DNA of 64,000 nucleotides from QAMX01 sp964515055 (GCA_964515055.1 CAZEUG010000006.1:20936-84935), one strand, 5' to 3'; numbered from the stretch's first letter, positions 34,142 through 43,179 are shown. Numbers and translations are program-made. The notes: generated by a model not told the origin, from the letters alone.

Positions 34142-34673
34142 ACGCTGCCTGCTCCGCCATCTGAAGCAGGCGTATCGAGCCATCGGCGACCGGACGCCCA
34201 TCCCTGCGGACTGCGGTCAGCTCTGCGGTGCCGCCTGCTGTCATGCACCGACCGGGCAGGAATCGGAATACGGGATGCTGCTGTTCCCCGGAGAGGAGCA
34301 GCTTTTGCGGAAGGATTCGAACTTTACGCTGTCCTGTCTGCCGCCGCCGACCGGGTTTCATCGTCCGGTCTGGTTTGCTACCTGCCGGGGCGTCTGCAAT
34401 CGCAGCCATCGGCCGCTGGCCTGTCGGATTTTCCCGTGTCTCCCCTATCTTCCTGTCGATGAGCGCGGCGCGCGTTCGCCGTTCCCGGCCATCATTCCGG
34501 ATCCGCGTGCTTCCATCGTCTGTCCGCTGGTATCGCACGGTGAAAACCATGTCGATGAGACGTTTTACGAGGCGGTTGCAGCGGCTGCGGCGGCACTTTT
34601 GTCCTGTCCGGCGCACCGTGCCTTTCTGGAAAGTCTGTCCGCATTGATCGACGAGTACCGCCGGTTTCTGTAG
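34131..34673 (+). CDS. YkgJ-like cysteine-cluster protein
   Basis: 180 residues with cysteines in the pattern CGQLCGAACC (~28-37), GxCNRSHRPLACRIFPC (~85-105) and further C, as in YkgJ/FliB-type proteins that hold a zinc or iron-sulfur cluster. The function is unknown; FliB-type relatives methylate lysines, but no methyltransferase motif is seen here. It starts within trmB, so translation is coupled. Confidence 0.65.
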   Translation: MTHERCLLRHLKQAYRAIGDRTPIPADCGQLCGAACCHAPTGQESEYGMLLFPGEEQLLRKDSNFTLSCLPPPTGFHRPVWFATCRGVCNRSHRPLACRIFPCLPYLPVDERGARSPFPAIIPDPRASIVCPLVSHGENHVDETFYEAVAAAAAALLSCPAHRAFLESLSALIDEYRRFL

Positions 34674-34675
34674 GG

Positions 34676-35155
34676 TCAGTTCTGCTTCCGGATTTTATTT
34701 TTGAAGACAAAATATTTCTGAGCGAAATAGCTGAGGAGGAACGTGGCCAGATCGGTCATAACCTTTGCGATCAGAGCCGGAATGTTGCACCGTTCATGGA
34801 ACAGATGCAGCACAAAGTTGCCGATGACGGCGACCAGCAGCGCCACCAGCATATACTTGGCCATACGGCGAATCAGGTGGCCGTCCGACGGCTGATGAAA
34901 GACCAGGTAGTTATTGAAGTAGAAGTTTTCGACCGAGCTGACCATGCGCGCCAGCGAATACGCGATATTGACATCCGTCAGCGTCAGTGCGCCAATCCAC
35001 GGCAGCGACAGCACCCAGCCGTCCTCCATACCGTGCCGGTGCAGCAGGGTCAGCGCCAGTAGATAAATCAGGTAATCCAGCAGCGTGGCCAGCAGCGAAG
35101 ATGCCGTGTACGCTGCGGTTTCACGGAATTTGGTCAAATGGCGAAGGCATTTCAT
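34676..35155 (-). CDS. GtrA family membrane protein
   Basis: 159 residues with four predicted membrane helices, typical of GtrA, which is thought to flip or aid transfer of polyprenyl-linked sugars. The C-terminus (LLSYFAQKYFVFKNK) is characteristic of the family (xxxFxxxrxwvF). ATG 35155 has a GAGGAG 13 nt upstream, so a slightly different start is possible. It is divergent from the glycosyltransferase starting at 35217, the usual partner type. Confidence 0.85.
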   Translation of the reverse strand: MKCLRHLTKFRETAAYTASSLLATLLDYLIYLLALTLLHRHGMEDGWVLSLPWIGALTLTDVNIAYSLARMVSSVENFYFNNYLVFHQPSDGHLIRRMAKYMLVALLVAVIGNFVLHLFHERCNIPALIAKVMTDLATFLLSYFAQKYFVFKNKIRKQN

Positions 35156-35216
35156 GAAATGGATCCGGCTCCTCTGAAAGTGAATCTTTTCTCTGTCAAA
35201 AATGCGGAGGTTCTTT

Positions 35217-36263
35217 ATGGAATATTGTGCAGTCATTCCCTCTTATCGACCGGATGCACGGCTGATCGAGACGATTCAGTCGCTCCGTGCCGTTGGATTC
35301 GCGCACATTTTTGTTGTCAACGACGGTTCCGGCGCTGACTATGATGCTTATTTTGAGCAGGCCGCAACGCAGTCCGGCGTTGTCCTGCTGCGTCACGCCA
35401 TCAACATGGGCAAAGGACGCGCCATGAAAACCGGATTCTGTGCGGTTTTGGAGCAGCAGCCCGGCTGTCCTGCCGTCGTGGTGGACGGAGACGGGCAGCA
35501 TCCCGCTCCGGCTGCGATGCAGGCCGTCAAGCTGGCTGCCGCGCATCCGGACGCTCTGATCCTCGGCTGTCGGCGCTTTTTGCGTCAGAAATCCATGCCG
35601 CTGCCGAATCTGATCGGGAACCTGTTGACGAGGGCCGCCTTTTTCCTGCTGACCGGCATTGCATTTTCCGACACGCAGTGCGGGCTCCGCGCCTATCCGC
35701 CAGCCGTCATGCGGCGAATCTGCGAGGTCAGCGGCGAACGGTTTGAGCTGGAAAACAACACGCTGCTGGCGGTGCGCCGTCAGCGCATCCCCGTTGTCGA
35801 ATTTGCCATGGAGGTCGTCTATGCGCCGAAGGGCTCCTACGTCACGACGTTCCGCAAGGCGGCCGACTCCGCGAGGATTGCCCGCGCGCTGCTCGACTTC
35901 GCCTGCATCCCGCTCCTGTTGGGTCTGTTATCCGCCCTTGCAGCCTTCTGTTTCCTTCCAGCGCAGCCGCGCCCGTCGGAGGCCGGTTGGATCACTGCGC
36001 TTACCCTGTTGGTCGGGAAGCTGCTGTTGATTCCCGGTGCCCGTCGAAAGGGAGCTGTTGCCGGATATGCCGTTGGGATTTCTGCCGCATACGGTTGGAT
36101 CATAGCCACTCTGCTCCATTGGACCGGCTGGCATTTTTCCGCAGCGTTCAGTGTTCTTCTGGTGCCGTTTGCGCTGATTTCGTTTGCCTGTTATCGTCTG
36201 GCGGCCTATGGTCGGGCGCCGAAACGTCTTGTCCTGCCAGAATCGCCGCATTCCGGCGAATGA
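35217..36263 (+). CDS. Family 2 glycosyltransferase with C-terminal membrane domain
   Basis: 348 residues. Residues ~1-215 are a GT-A domain: YCAVIPSYRPDARLIETI start, VVNDGSG, and the metal-binding VVVDGDGQH, then QCGLRAYP. Residues ~220-330 contain about four membrane helices. This resembles GtrB/dolichyl-phosphate-glycosyltransferases, which load a polyprenyl phosphate with a sugar at the membrane; the divergent GtrA is the likely partner. GGAGG is 6 nt before ATG. Its 3' end overlaps the convergent queG gene by 116 nt. Confidence 0.88.
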   Translation: MEYCAVIPSYRPDARLIETIQSLRAVGFAHIFVVNDGSGADYDAYFEQAATQSGVVLLRHAINMGKGRAMKTGFCAVLEQQPGCPAVVVDGDGQHPAPAAMQAVKLAAAHPDALILGCRRFLRQKSMPLPNLIGNLLTRAAFFLLTGIAFSDTQCGLRAYPPAVMRRICEVSGERFELENNTLLAVRRQRIPVVEFAMEVVYAPKGSYVTTFRKAADSARIARALLDFACIPLLLGLLSALAAFCFLPAQPRPSEAGWITALTLLVGKLLLIPGARRKGAVAGYAVGISAAYGWIIATLLHWTGWHFSAAFSVLLVPFALISFACYRLAAYGRAPKRLVLPESPHSGE

Positions 36264-37005
36264 CGGCACCGCCCCGCCAGATGAATGCGCGGTCGGCGTA
36301 CAGTCGTTCAATGGCGCGGTTGGACAGATTTTTCAGGCTTTCATAATCAAAATCGTTGATCAGCTCCTCGCAAAATGCGGGGAGCTTTGTTTTTTGTACC
36401 TCTTTGTTGGCCGGGCACACCGTCTGACAGAGGTCACAGCCCCACGCCGTATGATAGCGGCGCATCATCGCCTGTTCCTCTTCCGTCAGGGTGCCGCGGC
36501 GCTGTGTGATTTCGGACAAACACGTCGGCGCAGCCGGGCAGGCGCGTCTGCAGGCACCGCAGCCGCAGCATGGCTCTGGCGCACGAAGCGTGACAGTTTC
36601 GCCGGGGAAATCGCCACACAACTCCCCCAAAAACACGAAGCTGCCATAGGGCTTGGTCAGCAGCAGGCCATTTTGACCCAATTGCCCCAAACCGGCGGCG
36701 GACGCCAGCGCCGTCTCGCGAAAGGGCGATGTATCCGCAAAGGTACCGCACAGTTCCGTATGAGCCGCAGCTGCGGCATCTGCAAACAGACGGCGCAGCA
36801 CGAGATGGTAATCCCGCCCGCGGGCATAGAGCGAGACAGACCCCTCCGTCTGACCAGCGTAATACGGAACGGCAGCCAGAATCAGGGTACTGCCGGGCGG
36901 CTGCATTTTTCCGGGCAATACATACGGTGCGGCATCCTCCATGCGGATGACGGCCGTCAGGGCTCCGGCGGTTTCCCGGAGCCAGTCACAAATATGCTGG
37001 GTCAT
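36148..37005 (-). CDS. queG: Epoxyqueuosine reductase
   Basis: 285 residues of the short clostridial QueG form. Two 4Fe-4S motifs are visible (CCGCGACRRACP near 150 and CDLCQTVCP near 195), plus the conserved GQLGQNGLLLTKPYGSFVFLG. QueG performs the last step of queuosine synthesis in tRNA and needs cobalamin. It shares ATGA with the stop of the S-component gene, so translation is coupled. The last ~35 residues (after NAAILAG) are polar and overlap the glycosyltransferase gene on the other strand. Confidence 0.87.
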   Translation of the reverse strand: MTQHICDWLRETAGALTAVIRMEDAAPYVLPGKMQPPGSTLILAAVPYYAGQTEGSVSLYARGRDYHLVLRRLFADAAAAAHTELCGTFADTSPFRETALASAAGLGQLGQNGLLLTKPYGSFVFLGELCGDFPGETVTLRAPEPCCGCGACRRACPAAPTCLSEITQRRGTLTEEEQAMMRRYHTAWGCDLCQTVCPANKEVQKTKLPAFCEELINDFDYESLKNLSNRAIERLYADRAFIWRGGAVIRRNAAILAGQDVSAPDHRPPDDNRQTKSAQTAPEEH

Positions 37006-37550
37006 TTTTTTCGGCTCACCATCAGGATATCAAAGACGTGTGTTTTTTCAAGGCGCGACCATGTAAACCAGAGCAGACCCGCATAGAGCGGAATGCTGAC
37101 CAGGCGGAACGGCAGCTTGGCCAGCAGCATTCCCCAGAAGGAGAGTTCATAGAATTCATGCAGGATGTAGCTGTTGGCAAACAGGTCGCAGCACACCGTG
37201 ACGGCTGCAACGGCAATCAGTGTGCGGACGAATGAAACGCGCTTTCCGTGCAGCAGAAACCCGTAGATCATGCCGCGCAAGGCGCAGTTCAGTGTGACCG
37301 GCAGGAACAGACTCAGGCCGCCGCTGTTGACGAGCATACCGAGCAGGTCACCTGCCATGCAGTTGACCGCGGCGATCACCGGCCCCATCAGGAGCCCGCT
37401 CAGCGCATGAGACAGGAATTGGAGGCTATAGCGGTCATAGCCGAAAATCTCAATCCGCAAAAAGCGGGTAAAAATAATATCCAGCGCGATCAGAAGTGCT
37501 GAAAACGCCAAAATTCTGGTGCTTTTATACAGGATTCTCTTGTTTTGCAT
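37002..37550 (-). CDS. folT: ECF transporter S component (folate-type)
   Basis: 182 residues, about six membrane helices. The pattern (ALLIALDIIFTRFLRI at the start, HALSGLLMGPVIAAVNCMAGDLLG, then PVTLNCALRGMIYGFLL) fits the folate-family S component that feeds the shared ECF ATPase module. The specificity is a family guess: a position between ruvB and queG also allows a queuosine-precursor transporter. GAGGAA precedes ATG 37550. Confidence 0.78.
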   Translation of the reverse strand: MQNKRILYKSTRILAFSALLIALDIIFTRFLRIEIFGYDRYSLQFLSHALSGLLMGPVIAAVNCMAGDLLGMLVNSGGLSLFLPVTLNCALRGMIYGFLLHGKRVSFVRTLIAVAAVTVCCDLFANSYILHEFYELSFWGMLLAKLPFRLVSIPLYAGLLWFTWSRLEKTHVFDILMVSRKK

Positions 37551-37578
37551 GGTTTAATCGTTCCTCTGTCCGGCAAAT

Positions 37579-38643
37579 TCATTCCTCATCCAGCTGCAAC
37601 TGTTCCGACGGTGCTGGTGTAGCATTCGGCATTGGCAATCCAAGGTGGCGATAGGCCGTAGGCGTTGCACAGCGACCGCGTGGCGTCCGGTTGAGAAAGC
37701 CGATTTGCATGAGGTAGGGTTCATAAACATCTTCGATGGTGGCGGCATCCTCCCCGATGGTCGCCGCCAATGTTTCCAGGCCGACCGGCCCGCCCGCATA
37801 ATGCTCAATCACGCCGCGCAGCATTCGCCGATCCAGCGTGTCGAGGCCGAGCTCATCGATTTCCAGGGTATTGAGTGCCATATCGGCGACAGCGCGGGTG
37901 ATGACGCCCTGGGCACGAATCTGCGCAAAATCGCGGACGCGGCGCAGGAGTCGGTTGGCAATTCGCGGCGTTCCGCGGGAGCGCTTTGCAATTTCGAGCG
38001 CGCCGTTGTCTTCAATGTCAATTTGCAGAATGGAAGCACTGCGTCGGACGATCTGAGCCAGTTCCTCCGGCGTATAGAGTTCGAGGCGCATAATCACGCC
38101 GAAGCGGTCGCGCAGCGGTGCGCTCAGGCGACCCGCTCTCGTTGTGGCACCGATCAGCGTAAACTTCGGCAGAGAAATCCGCAGGGATTCGGCGCCCATG
38201 CCCTTCCCCATGATAATATCGAAGGCAAAATCTTCCATGGCGGGGTACAGGACTTCTTCCACAGCGGGATTCAAGCGATGAATTTCATCGACGAACAGGA
38301 TGTCATTTTCATTGAGCTTGGAGAGAATGGTGGCCAGATCTTTTGCTTTTTCAATGGCCGGGCCGCTTGTTACGCGCAGAGAAACGCCCATTTCATTGGC
38401 GATGACACCGGCCAGCGTCGTTTTGCCCAGTCCGGGAGGGCCGTACAACAGGCAGTGATCCATCGGTTCACCGCGCAGCTTGGCTGCGCGAATATAGACG
38501 TTGAGCAGTTCCTTGGCCTTGCTTTGACCCAGATAGTCGTCCAGCGTTCGCGGTCGAAGCGCATTTTCGACCGCGCTCTCTCCGGTCACAGCCGTTGGCG
38601 TCAGAATTCTGTTTTCGCTGTCGTCTGAAAATGTCAGCGCCAT
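37579..38643 (-). CDS. ruvB: Holliday junction branch migration helicase RuvB
   Basis: 354 residues, AAA+ motor of the RuvAB complex. N-terminus with LRPRTLDDYLGQ, Walker A GPPGLGKTT (~69-77), Walker B ILFVDEIHRL (~119-128), sensor and arginine finger in PLRDRFG, and the C-terminal winged helix LNRTPRGR. AAAGGGG precedes ATG 38643. It lies 43 nt behind ruvA. Confidence 0.98.
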   Translation of the reverse strand: MALTFSDDSENRILTPTAVTGESAVENALRPRTLDDYLGQSKAKELLNVYIRAAKLRGEPMDHCLLYGPPGLGKTTLAGVIANEMGVSLRVTSGPAIEKAKDLATILSKLNENDILFVDEIHRLNPAVEEVLYPAMEDFAFDIIMGKGMGAESLRISLPKFTLIGATTRAGRLSAPLRDRFGVIMRLELYTPEELAQIVRRSASILQIDIEDNGALEIAKRSRGTPRIANRLLRRVRDFAQIRAQGVITRAVADMALNTLEIDELGLDTLDRRMLRGVIEHYAGGPVGLETLAATIGEDAATIEDVYEPYLMQIGFLNRTPRGRCATPTAYRHLGLPMPNATPAPSEQLQLDEE

Positions 38644-38686
38644 GGTTCAACGTTCCCCTTTCGAGCCAGAGCCCCGTTTGAATGCT

Positions 38687-39289
38687 TCAGGCATTCTTCA
38701 GCGCCTGGCGGATGATTTCTTCTGTCGATAAGCCCTGTCCCTCCACGCTGTTGACGGCTTTCACGGCCTCCGGGCGCGTATAGCCCAGGACGACCAGCGC
38801 AGAGACAGCGGATTCGCGGCTGCTGTTTTGCAGCACCGGCTCATTGCCGTCTGTATCCGCTGCCAGCTGTTCCAGCTCATTGCCCATGGTCTTTGCAATT
38901 TTATCCCGCAGCTCCAGCAGAATTCGCTGTGCGAGCTTTTTGCCGACGCCCTGAGCGAGGGTCAGCATTTTTTCATCGCCGTTCAGAATGCCGACGGCAA
39001 AGCGATCCGGCGTGGTCACAGACAGAATGGCCATGGCCGCTTTCGGCCCGACGCCGGAAATATCAATCAGCATCAGGAAGCTGTTTTTTTCCTTGAGATC
39101 GAGGAAGCCGTATAGTTCGACGACGTCCTCCCGCATATAGACGTGGGTGAACAGACGCACCTTTTCTCCGATGCGGAGGCGCGTCAGTGTATTGGTGGAG
39201 ACAGTCAGCTCATATCCGACGCCGCCGCAGTCGAGCACGGCACCGTTTGTCAGGAGGCAGGCCACCGGCCCTTCCAGATAATAAAACAC
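38687..39289 (-). CDS. ruvA: Holliday junction DNA helicase subunit RuvA
   Basis: 200 residues. OB-fold start FYYLEGPVACLLTNGAVLDCGGVGYEL, two helix-hairpin-helix segments (ISGVGPKAAMAIL and AQGVGKKLAQRIL), acidic linker, and the C-terminal domain III (VSALVVLGYTRPEAVKAV) that contacts RuvB. The start is GTG at 39289 with AAAGGAG 9 nt upstream. It is 23 nt behind ruvC. Confidence 0.97.
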   Translation of the reverse strand: MFYYLEGPVACLLTNGAVLDCGGVGYELTVSTNTLTRLRIGEKVRLFTHVYMREDVVELYGFLDLKEKNSFLMLIDISGVGPKAAMAILSVTTPDRFAVGILNGDEKMLTLAQGVGKKLAQRILLELRDKIAKTMGNELEQLAADTDGNEPVLQNSSRESAVSALVVLGYTRPEAVKAVNSVEGQGLSTEEIIRQALKNA

Positions 39290-39312
39290 AGTGAGGTTCT
39301 CCTTTCGATTGT

Positions 39313-39801
39313 TCAGATGCGTTTTCGCGCAAGCGGAGACGACCCGTTCAGTGTCAGCGCCAGCGCCAGCGCATCTGCCGCATCGTCCGGCTTTGGCACC
39401 TCCGGCAGTCGAAGGCGCAGGCGGGTCATTTCCATCATTTGCTTTTTCGTGGCCTGACCGTATCCGGTCAGCGCCATTTTGACCTGCAGCGGCGTGTATT
39501 CAAAAATCTCGACACCATGCTCCCGCAGCGCCAACAGAATCACGCCCCGCGCCTCAGCCACCTGAATCACCGTCGTCTGGTTATGCTGGTAAAACAGCTG
39601 CTCCACGGCGGCGGCGTGCGGCTTGAAATGGTCCAGCAGCTGGTTCATATCGCGATAGATGACAGACAGCCTGTCCGGCAGCGACATTCCGGCTTCCGTG
39701 GTGATGACACCGTGGCCGATCGGACTCGGCACGCCCTTCATGGACGAAATCACGCCGTACCCGATGATCCCGTAGCCCGGGTCGATTCCCAGTAGAATCA
39801 A
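39313..39801 (-). CDS. ruvC: Holliday junction resolvase RuvC
   Basis: 162 residues. Catalytic acids: the Asp in LGIDPGYG at the N-terminus, Glu in AAAVEQLFYQHN, and DDAADALALA at the C-terminal end. The start is taken as TTG 39801 (GGAGG 7 nt upstream), as a longer frame from 39849 has no ribosome site. First gene of the ruvC-ruvA-ruvB-folT-queG unit. Confidence 0.95.
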   Translation of the reverse strand: MILLGIDPGYGIIGYGVISSMKGVPSPIGHGVITTEAGMSLPDRLSVIYRDMNQLLDHFKPHAAAVEQLFYQHNQTTVIQVAEARGVILLALREHGVEIFEYTPLQVKMALTGYGQATKKQMMEMTRLRLRLPEVPKPDDAADALALALTLNGSSPLARKRI

Positions 39802-39860
39802 GGCAGTCCCTCCCTCTTTCTTTGCATCCTGTCGCTTCAAAAACCGCATGGAACAAGCAT

Positions 39861-39889
39861 ATTATAGCATAAATCCGTCATGGACGCAA
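39861..39889 (-). promoter_or_regulatory. ruvCAB promoter
   Basis: Minus strand TTGCGT (39884-39889), 17-nt spacer, TATAAT (39861-39866) with an extended TGC just before it. Confidence 0.78.
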
Positions 39890-39913
39890 GCCGCCGAATC
39901 CTGCAATTTCCGC

Positions 39914-39942
39914 TTGACACCGACACGGTTCTGGTATATAAT
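39914..39942 (+). promoter_or_regulatory. Promoter of the MBL lipoprotein gene
   Basis: TTGACA (39914-39919), 17-nt spacer, TATAAT (39937-39942); back-to-back with the ruvC promoter. Confidence 0.88.
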
Positions 39943-40004
39943 TGAATGGGTGTCTTACGGCCTGTTTTCAGGTTTGAATAAGAACCGGATTTGTGAGGAG
40001 ATTT

Positions 40005-40931
40005 ATGAAGCATCGTTTGATTTTGCTGTTCATTCTGCTTTCTGTGTGCTGTGCCGCGCTTTTTTCGGGTTGTTCGATTCTGGCCGAGCTGGAGCTGGAT
40101 CCAGATGTTCTGGCCGAGATTTTCAATGCGCGCCCGGACACCTTTTCGGAGACGGCTCCCCTGCTGAATGTCTACGTCATCGACTGCGGACAGGGCGACG
40201 CCATTCTGCTGCTTCTGCCGGACGGAACCACCATGCTGGTTGACGGCAGCACGCAGGCGGAAGCGGAAAAAGTGCTTGATTTTCTGAAACAGGCCGACAT
40301 CAAGCGGCTGGACTATGTCGTGGCCACGCACCCGCATGAGGATCACATCGGCGGGCTGGACGACTGCATCAACCGCTACGAAGTCGGTGCAGTCTATATG
40401 CCGGAGGCAACGGCCACGACCCGTGCGTTTGAAAATCTGCTGACGGCGATTGAAAAGCAGAATCTGTCGATTACGGTGCCGGAGCCCGGCTCCTATCTGA
40501 TTGGCAGCGCGGACAGTTCGTTTTCTGTTCAGTGTCTCGCCCCAAATCAGGAGCAGTATCCCGACACGAACAACTACTCCATTGTCCTGCGGGTTGTATA
40601 CGGGTCGCGTGCCCTTCTCCTGACCGGTGACGCCGAAACCGTGAGTGAAAAAGAAATGCTGCAGGCGGGCTTTGAGCTTTCTGCCGATGTGCTGAAGCTC
40701 GGGCATCATGGCTCCTCCACATCTTCCTCTGAGGATTTTCTGCGGGCTGTCGACCCGGAGTACGCGATTGCATCCTGTGGTGTGGACAACAGCTATGGCC
40801 ATCCGCACCGGGAGACGCGCACACTGTTGCAGCAGCTCAACATTGCATTTTTCCGCACAGACACGGACGGAACGGTCTGGATTGCCACGGATGGGCAGGA
40901 GCTGACCGTTCAGGCCGTCGGAAAATCTTAG
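40005..40931 (+). CDS. ComEC/Rec2-like metallo-beta-lactamase lipoprotein
   Basis: 308 residues, with a lipoprotein signal (FSGC near 20), so outside the membrane. The MBL-fold motifs are present: DCGQGDAILLLLPDG, ATHPHEDHIGGLDD, LLTGDAE and LGHHGSSTSSSEDF. This is the nuclease-like domain found at the C-terminus of ComEC, here as a separate protein; a role in DNA degradation or uptake is possible but unproven. ATG 40005 follows GAGGAG by 4 nt. The DUF3006 gene 15 nt downstream is a frequent companion. Confidence 0.88.
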   Translation: MKHRLILLFILLSVCCAALFSGCSILAELELDPDVLAEIFNARPDTFSETAPLLNVYVIDCGQGDAILLLLPDGTTMLVDGSTQAEAEKVLDFLKQADIKRLDYVVATHPHEDHIGGLDDCINRYEVGAVYMPEATATTRAFENLLTAIEKQNLSITVPEPGSYLIGSADSSFSVQCLAPNQEQYPDTNNYSIVLRVVYGSRALLLTGDAETVSEKEMLQAGFELSADVLKLGHHGSSTSSSEDFLRAVDPEYAIASCGVDNSYGHPHRETRTLLQQLNIAFFRTDTDGTVWIATDGQELTVQAVGKS

Positions 40932-40946
40932 AAAAGAGGCAGAAAT

Positions 40947-41165
40947 ATGATTGTTCTCGACCGTTTTGAAGGAGATCAGGCTGTTTTGGAGACGGATGAC
41001 GGTGTTCATTCCGTCCCGCGGGATTGCGTTTCGGCCGATGCCGTGGAAGGCGATGTGCTGACGTTGCAGGCAGACGGGCGCTACGTCCCGGATGCAGAGG
41101 CCACTGCAAACCGCAGGCAGCAGCTTCAGGCCAGATTTCAGCGCCTGATTCGCCGCAATCGCTGA
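40947..41165 (+). CDS. DUF3006 family protein
   Basis: 72 residues with the family pattern MIVLDRFEGDQAVLETDDG...VPRDCV (a small beta-barrel-like domain), then a charged helical tail. Function unknown; regularly found behind ComEC-like MBL genes, as here. Confidence 0.8.
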   Translation: MIVLDRFEGDQAVLETDDGVHSVPRDCVSADAVEGDVLTLQADGRYVPDAEATANRRQQLQARFQRLIRRNR

Positions 41166-41205
41166 CCGTTCCCGGATGGGTTGGAAGACAGAGGAGGTTT
41201 TTTCT

Positions 41206-42369
41206 GTGAACAGTTTGAAGCTCTGGATGATTACCATCGGTCTGCTCGCATTGCTTTTGGGGCTCTGGTATTTTTCCGACATTCTGATGATGTTTGTCAT
41301 TTCCGCTGCGGTTGCGTTTTTGCTCTCCCCCGCTGTCAATTATTTGCAGCGGAAGTTCAAAACCAATCGACGCGTGTATCCGACGATCATTGTGTTTTTA
41401 TGTGCCATCGCCGTCATTGTAGCTCTGATTGCGCTGCTGGTGCCGGTGCTCTACTCGCAGATTGTCTCGGTCGTCAAGAATATCGGTCAGTACGCCTCCA
41501 CTATCACAGAGTTTCTGGATCATGTTGCGGAATACACCGTCAGCCTCGGTCTGCCGCAGCTGATTCTGGATGTAACGGTCAAGCTGACCAGCACCTTCGA
41601 GAACTTCATTGTCAATCTGGTGGCCAACCTCGGCACCTCGCTTCTGGAGCAGTCCACCAAGGCGCTGGATGTTGTCATTTTTCTCTGTCTGACGTTTTAC
41701 TTCATGCTGGACGGTCGGAACATCTACCAGGCCTTTGTGGGGCTGTTTTCGCAAAACGGCCAGGTGCGCATTCACCGGATTGCGCAGGAGCTGAAGATTC
41801 TGGTCTGGAATTATCTGAAGCAGCACATTGTGATTTCTGCGGGTATGTTTCTCGTTGCATGGATCGGATTCATCTGTTTCGGTCTGGAGTACGCCCTGCT
41901 GCTCGCGTTGATCACGTTTTTTCTGGATTTCATCCCCTATATCGGCTCCATCATTGCGGGGCTCGTTGCTGTGGCCTCGGCCTTTATCACCGGTGGCGTT
42001 TCGCTGGCATTCTGGGTGCTTGTGTTTGTCATTGTCCTTCAACAGATCGAAGGGAATGTCATCATGCCGAAGTTCCAGGCGAAGTGCGTGGATGTTCACC
42101 CGATGGTCATCATCTTTTCCCTGCTCGCCTGCAACCAGCTGTGGGGGATTTTCGGTATGTTTATTTCCGTGCCTGTGGCCGGTCTGGTCAAGGTGCTGTT
42201 GATTGAGCTCCGCGATCTGTACCGTTCGATCGATCGCCCCGGCGGTTTCGGAAGTGCGGACGAAGAGGAGCAGCTGGTTCCATTGATTCAGCCGTCGCCA
42301 TCTGGGAAAGAAAAGGCGCACACGCTGCTGGACAAACTGGCGGAGCGACTGCACAGAAAAAAATCGTAA
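41206..42369 (+). CDS. AI-2E family transporter
   Basis: 387 residues with eight or so membrane helices of the PF01594 family (YdiK, PerM, TqsA). The conserved FFLDFIPYIGSIIAG and IMPKFQAKCVDVHPMVI segments are visible. Members export AI-2 or exchange small ions; the substrate here is unknown. The start is GTG 41206 with GAGGAGG 8 nt upstream. It is 40 nt behind DUF3006. Confidence 0.88.
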   Translation: MNSLKLWMITIGLLALLLGLWYFSDILMMFVISAAVAFLLSPAVNYLQRKFKTNRRVYPTIIVFLCAIAVIVALIALLVPVLYSQIVSVVKNIGQYASTITEFLDHVAEYTVSLGLPQLILDVTVKLTSTFENFIVNLVANLGTSLLEQSTKALDVVIFLCLTFYFMLDGRNIYQAFVGLFSQNGQVRIHRIAQELKILVWNYLKQHIVISAGMFLVAWIGFICFGLEYALLLALITFFLDFIPYIGSIIAGLVAVASAFITGGVSLAFWVLVFVIVLQQIEGNVIMPKFQAKCVDVHPMVIIFSLLACNQLWGIFGMFISVPVAGLVKVLLIELRDLYRSIDRPGGFGSADEEEQLVPLIQPSPSGKEKAHTLLDKLAERLHRKKS

Positions 42370-42414
42370 ATTCATTTTTATGAATATATTTTTTATTTGA
42401 AAGGATCATCTCTT

Positions 42415-43179
42415 ATGAAAATCTTCATCAGTGCAACGGAATCGGAAAACGGGCGCAGAGCCGCCGTAGATGTTGCCGCGCAATTGAACGAAGCCATTGC
42501 CGCCCGCGGTTCGGCGCGTCTTCTGCTCTCGACCGGCGCTTCGCAGTTTGCTTTTTTTGAACATCTCATCGAGCAGGATGTGGACTGGTCCCGCGTGGAT
42601 ATGTTCCATCTGGACGAATACATCAACCTCCCGATCACGCATCCGGCCAGCTTCCGCAAATACCTGTTTGAACGGTTCACCAGCCGTGTGCCGCTCCGCA
42701 GCGTCCATTTCGTGGAAGCAGAGGGTGACATTCCGGCGCTGCTGGCCTCGCTCAATGCCGAAATCAAGCGGGAACCCATTGACGTCGGTCTGATTGGCAT
42801 CGGCGAAAACGGCCACATCGCCTTCAACGATCCGCCGGCAGATTTCAAGACGATGGATCCGTACATTGTTGTAGATTTGAATGATACCTGCAAGCAGCAG
42901 CAGGTGCGTGAAGGCTGGTTCCCAACGCCGGACGATGTCCCGGCGCAGGCGATTTCCATGTCCTGCCATCAGATTATGATGTGCCGCTCTGTGGTGTCGG
43001 TCGTTCCGCGTGCTGTCAAGGCGGATGCCATTCGCAAGACGTTCGAATCGGCCGTTTCACCCATGGTTCCGGCCACCCTGTTGAAAATGCATCCGAACTG
43101 GTCGCTGTATCTGGAAACAGCTTCCGCTGTCGGGCTGGATCGTGAAGAGCTGGCCGAGTGGATTCTGGAACAGGAATAA
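42415..43179 (+). CDS. nagB: Glucosamine-6-phosphate deaminase
   Basis: 254 residues, converting glucosamine-6-phosphate to fructose-6-phosphate and ammonia. LLLSTGASQ (phosphate loop), the catalytic DEYI, and GIGENGHIAFNDPP are present. The C-terminus is shorter than in E. coli NagB, as in the smaller clostridial forms, so an allosteric site is likely missing. ATG 42415 has AAAGGA 9 nt upstream. No nagA is adjacent. Confidence 0.9.
   Translation: MKIFISATESENGRRAAVDVAAQLNEAIAARGSARLLLSTGASQFAFFEHLIEQDVDWSRVDMFHLDEYINLPITHPASFRKYLFERFTSRVPLRSVHFVEAEGDIPALLASLNAEIKREPIDVGLIGIGENGHIAFNDPPADFKTMDPYIVVDLNDTCKQQQVREGWFPTPDDVPAQAISMSCHQIMMCRSVVSVVPRAVKADAIRKTFESAVSPMVPATLLKMHPNWSLYLETASAVGLDREELAEWILEQE

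Noticed and set aside
39837..41339. 500-codon minus-strand ORF
   Set aside because: Covers the MBL lipoprotein and DUF3006 genes in antisense; no homology seen.
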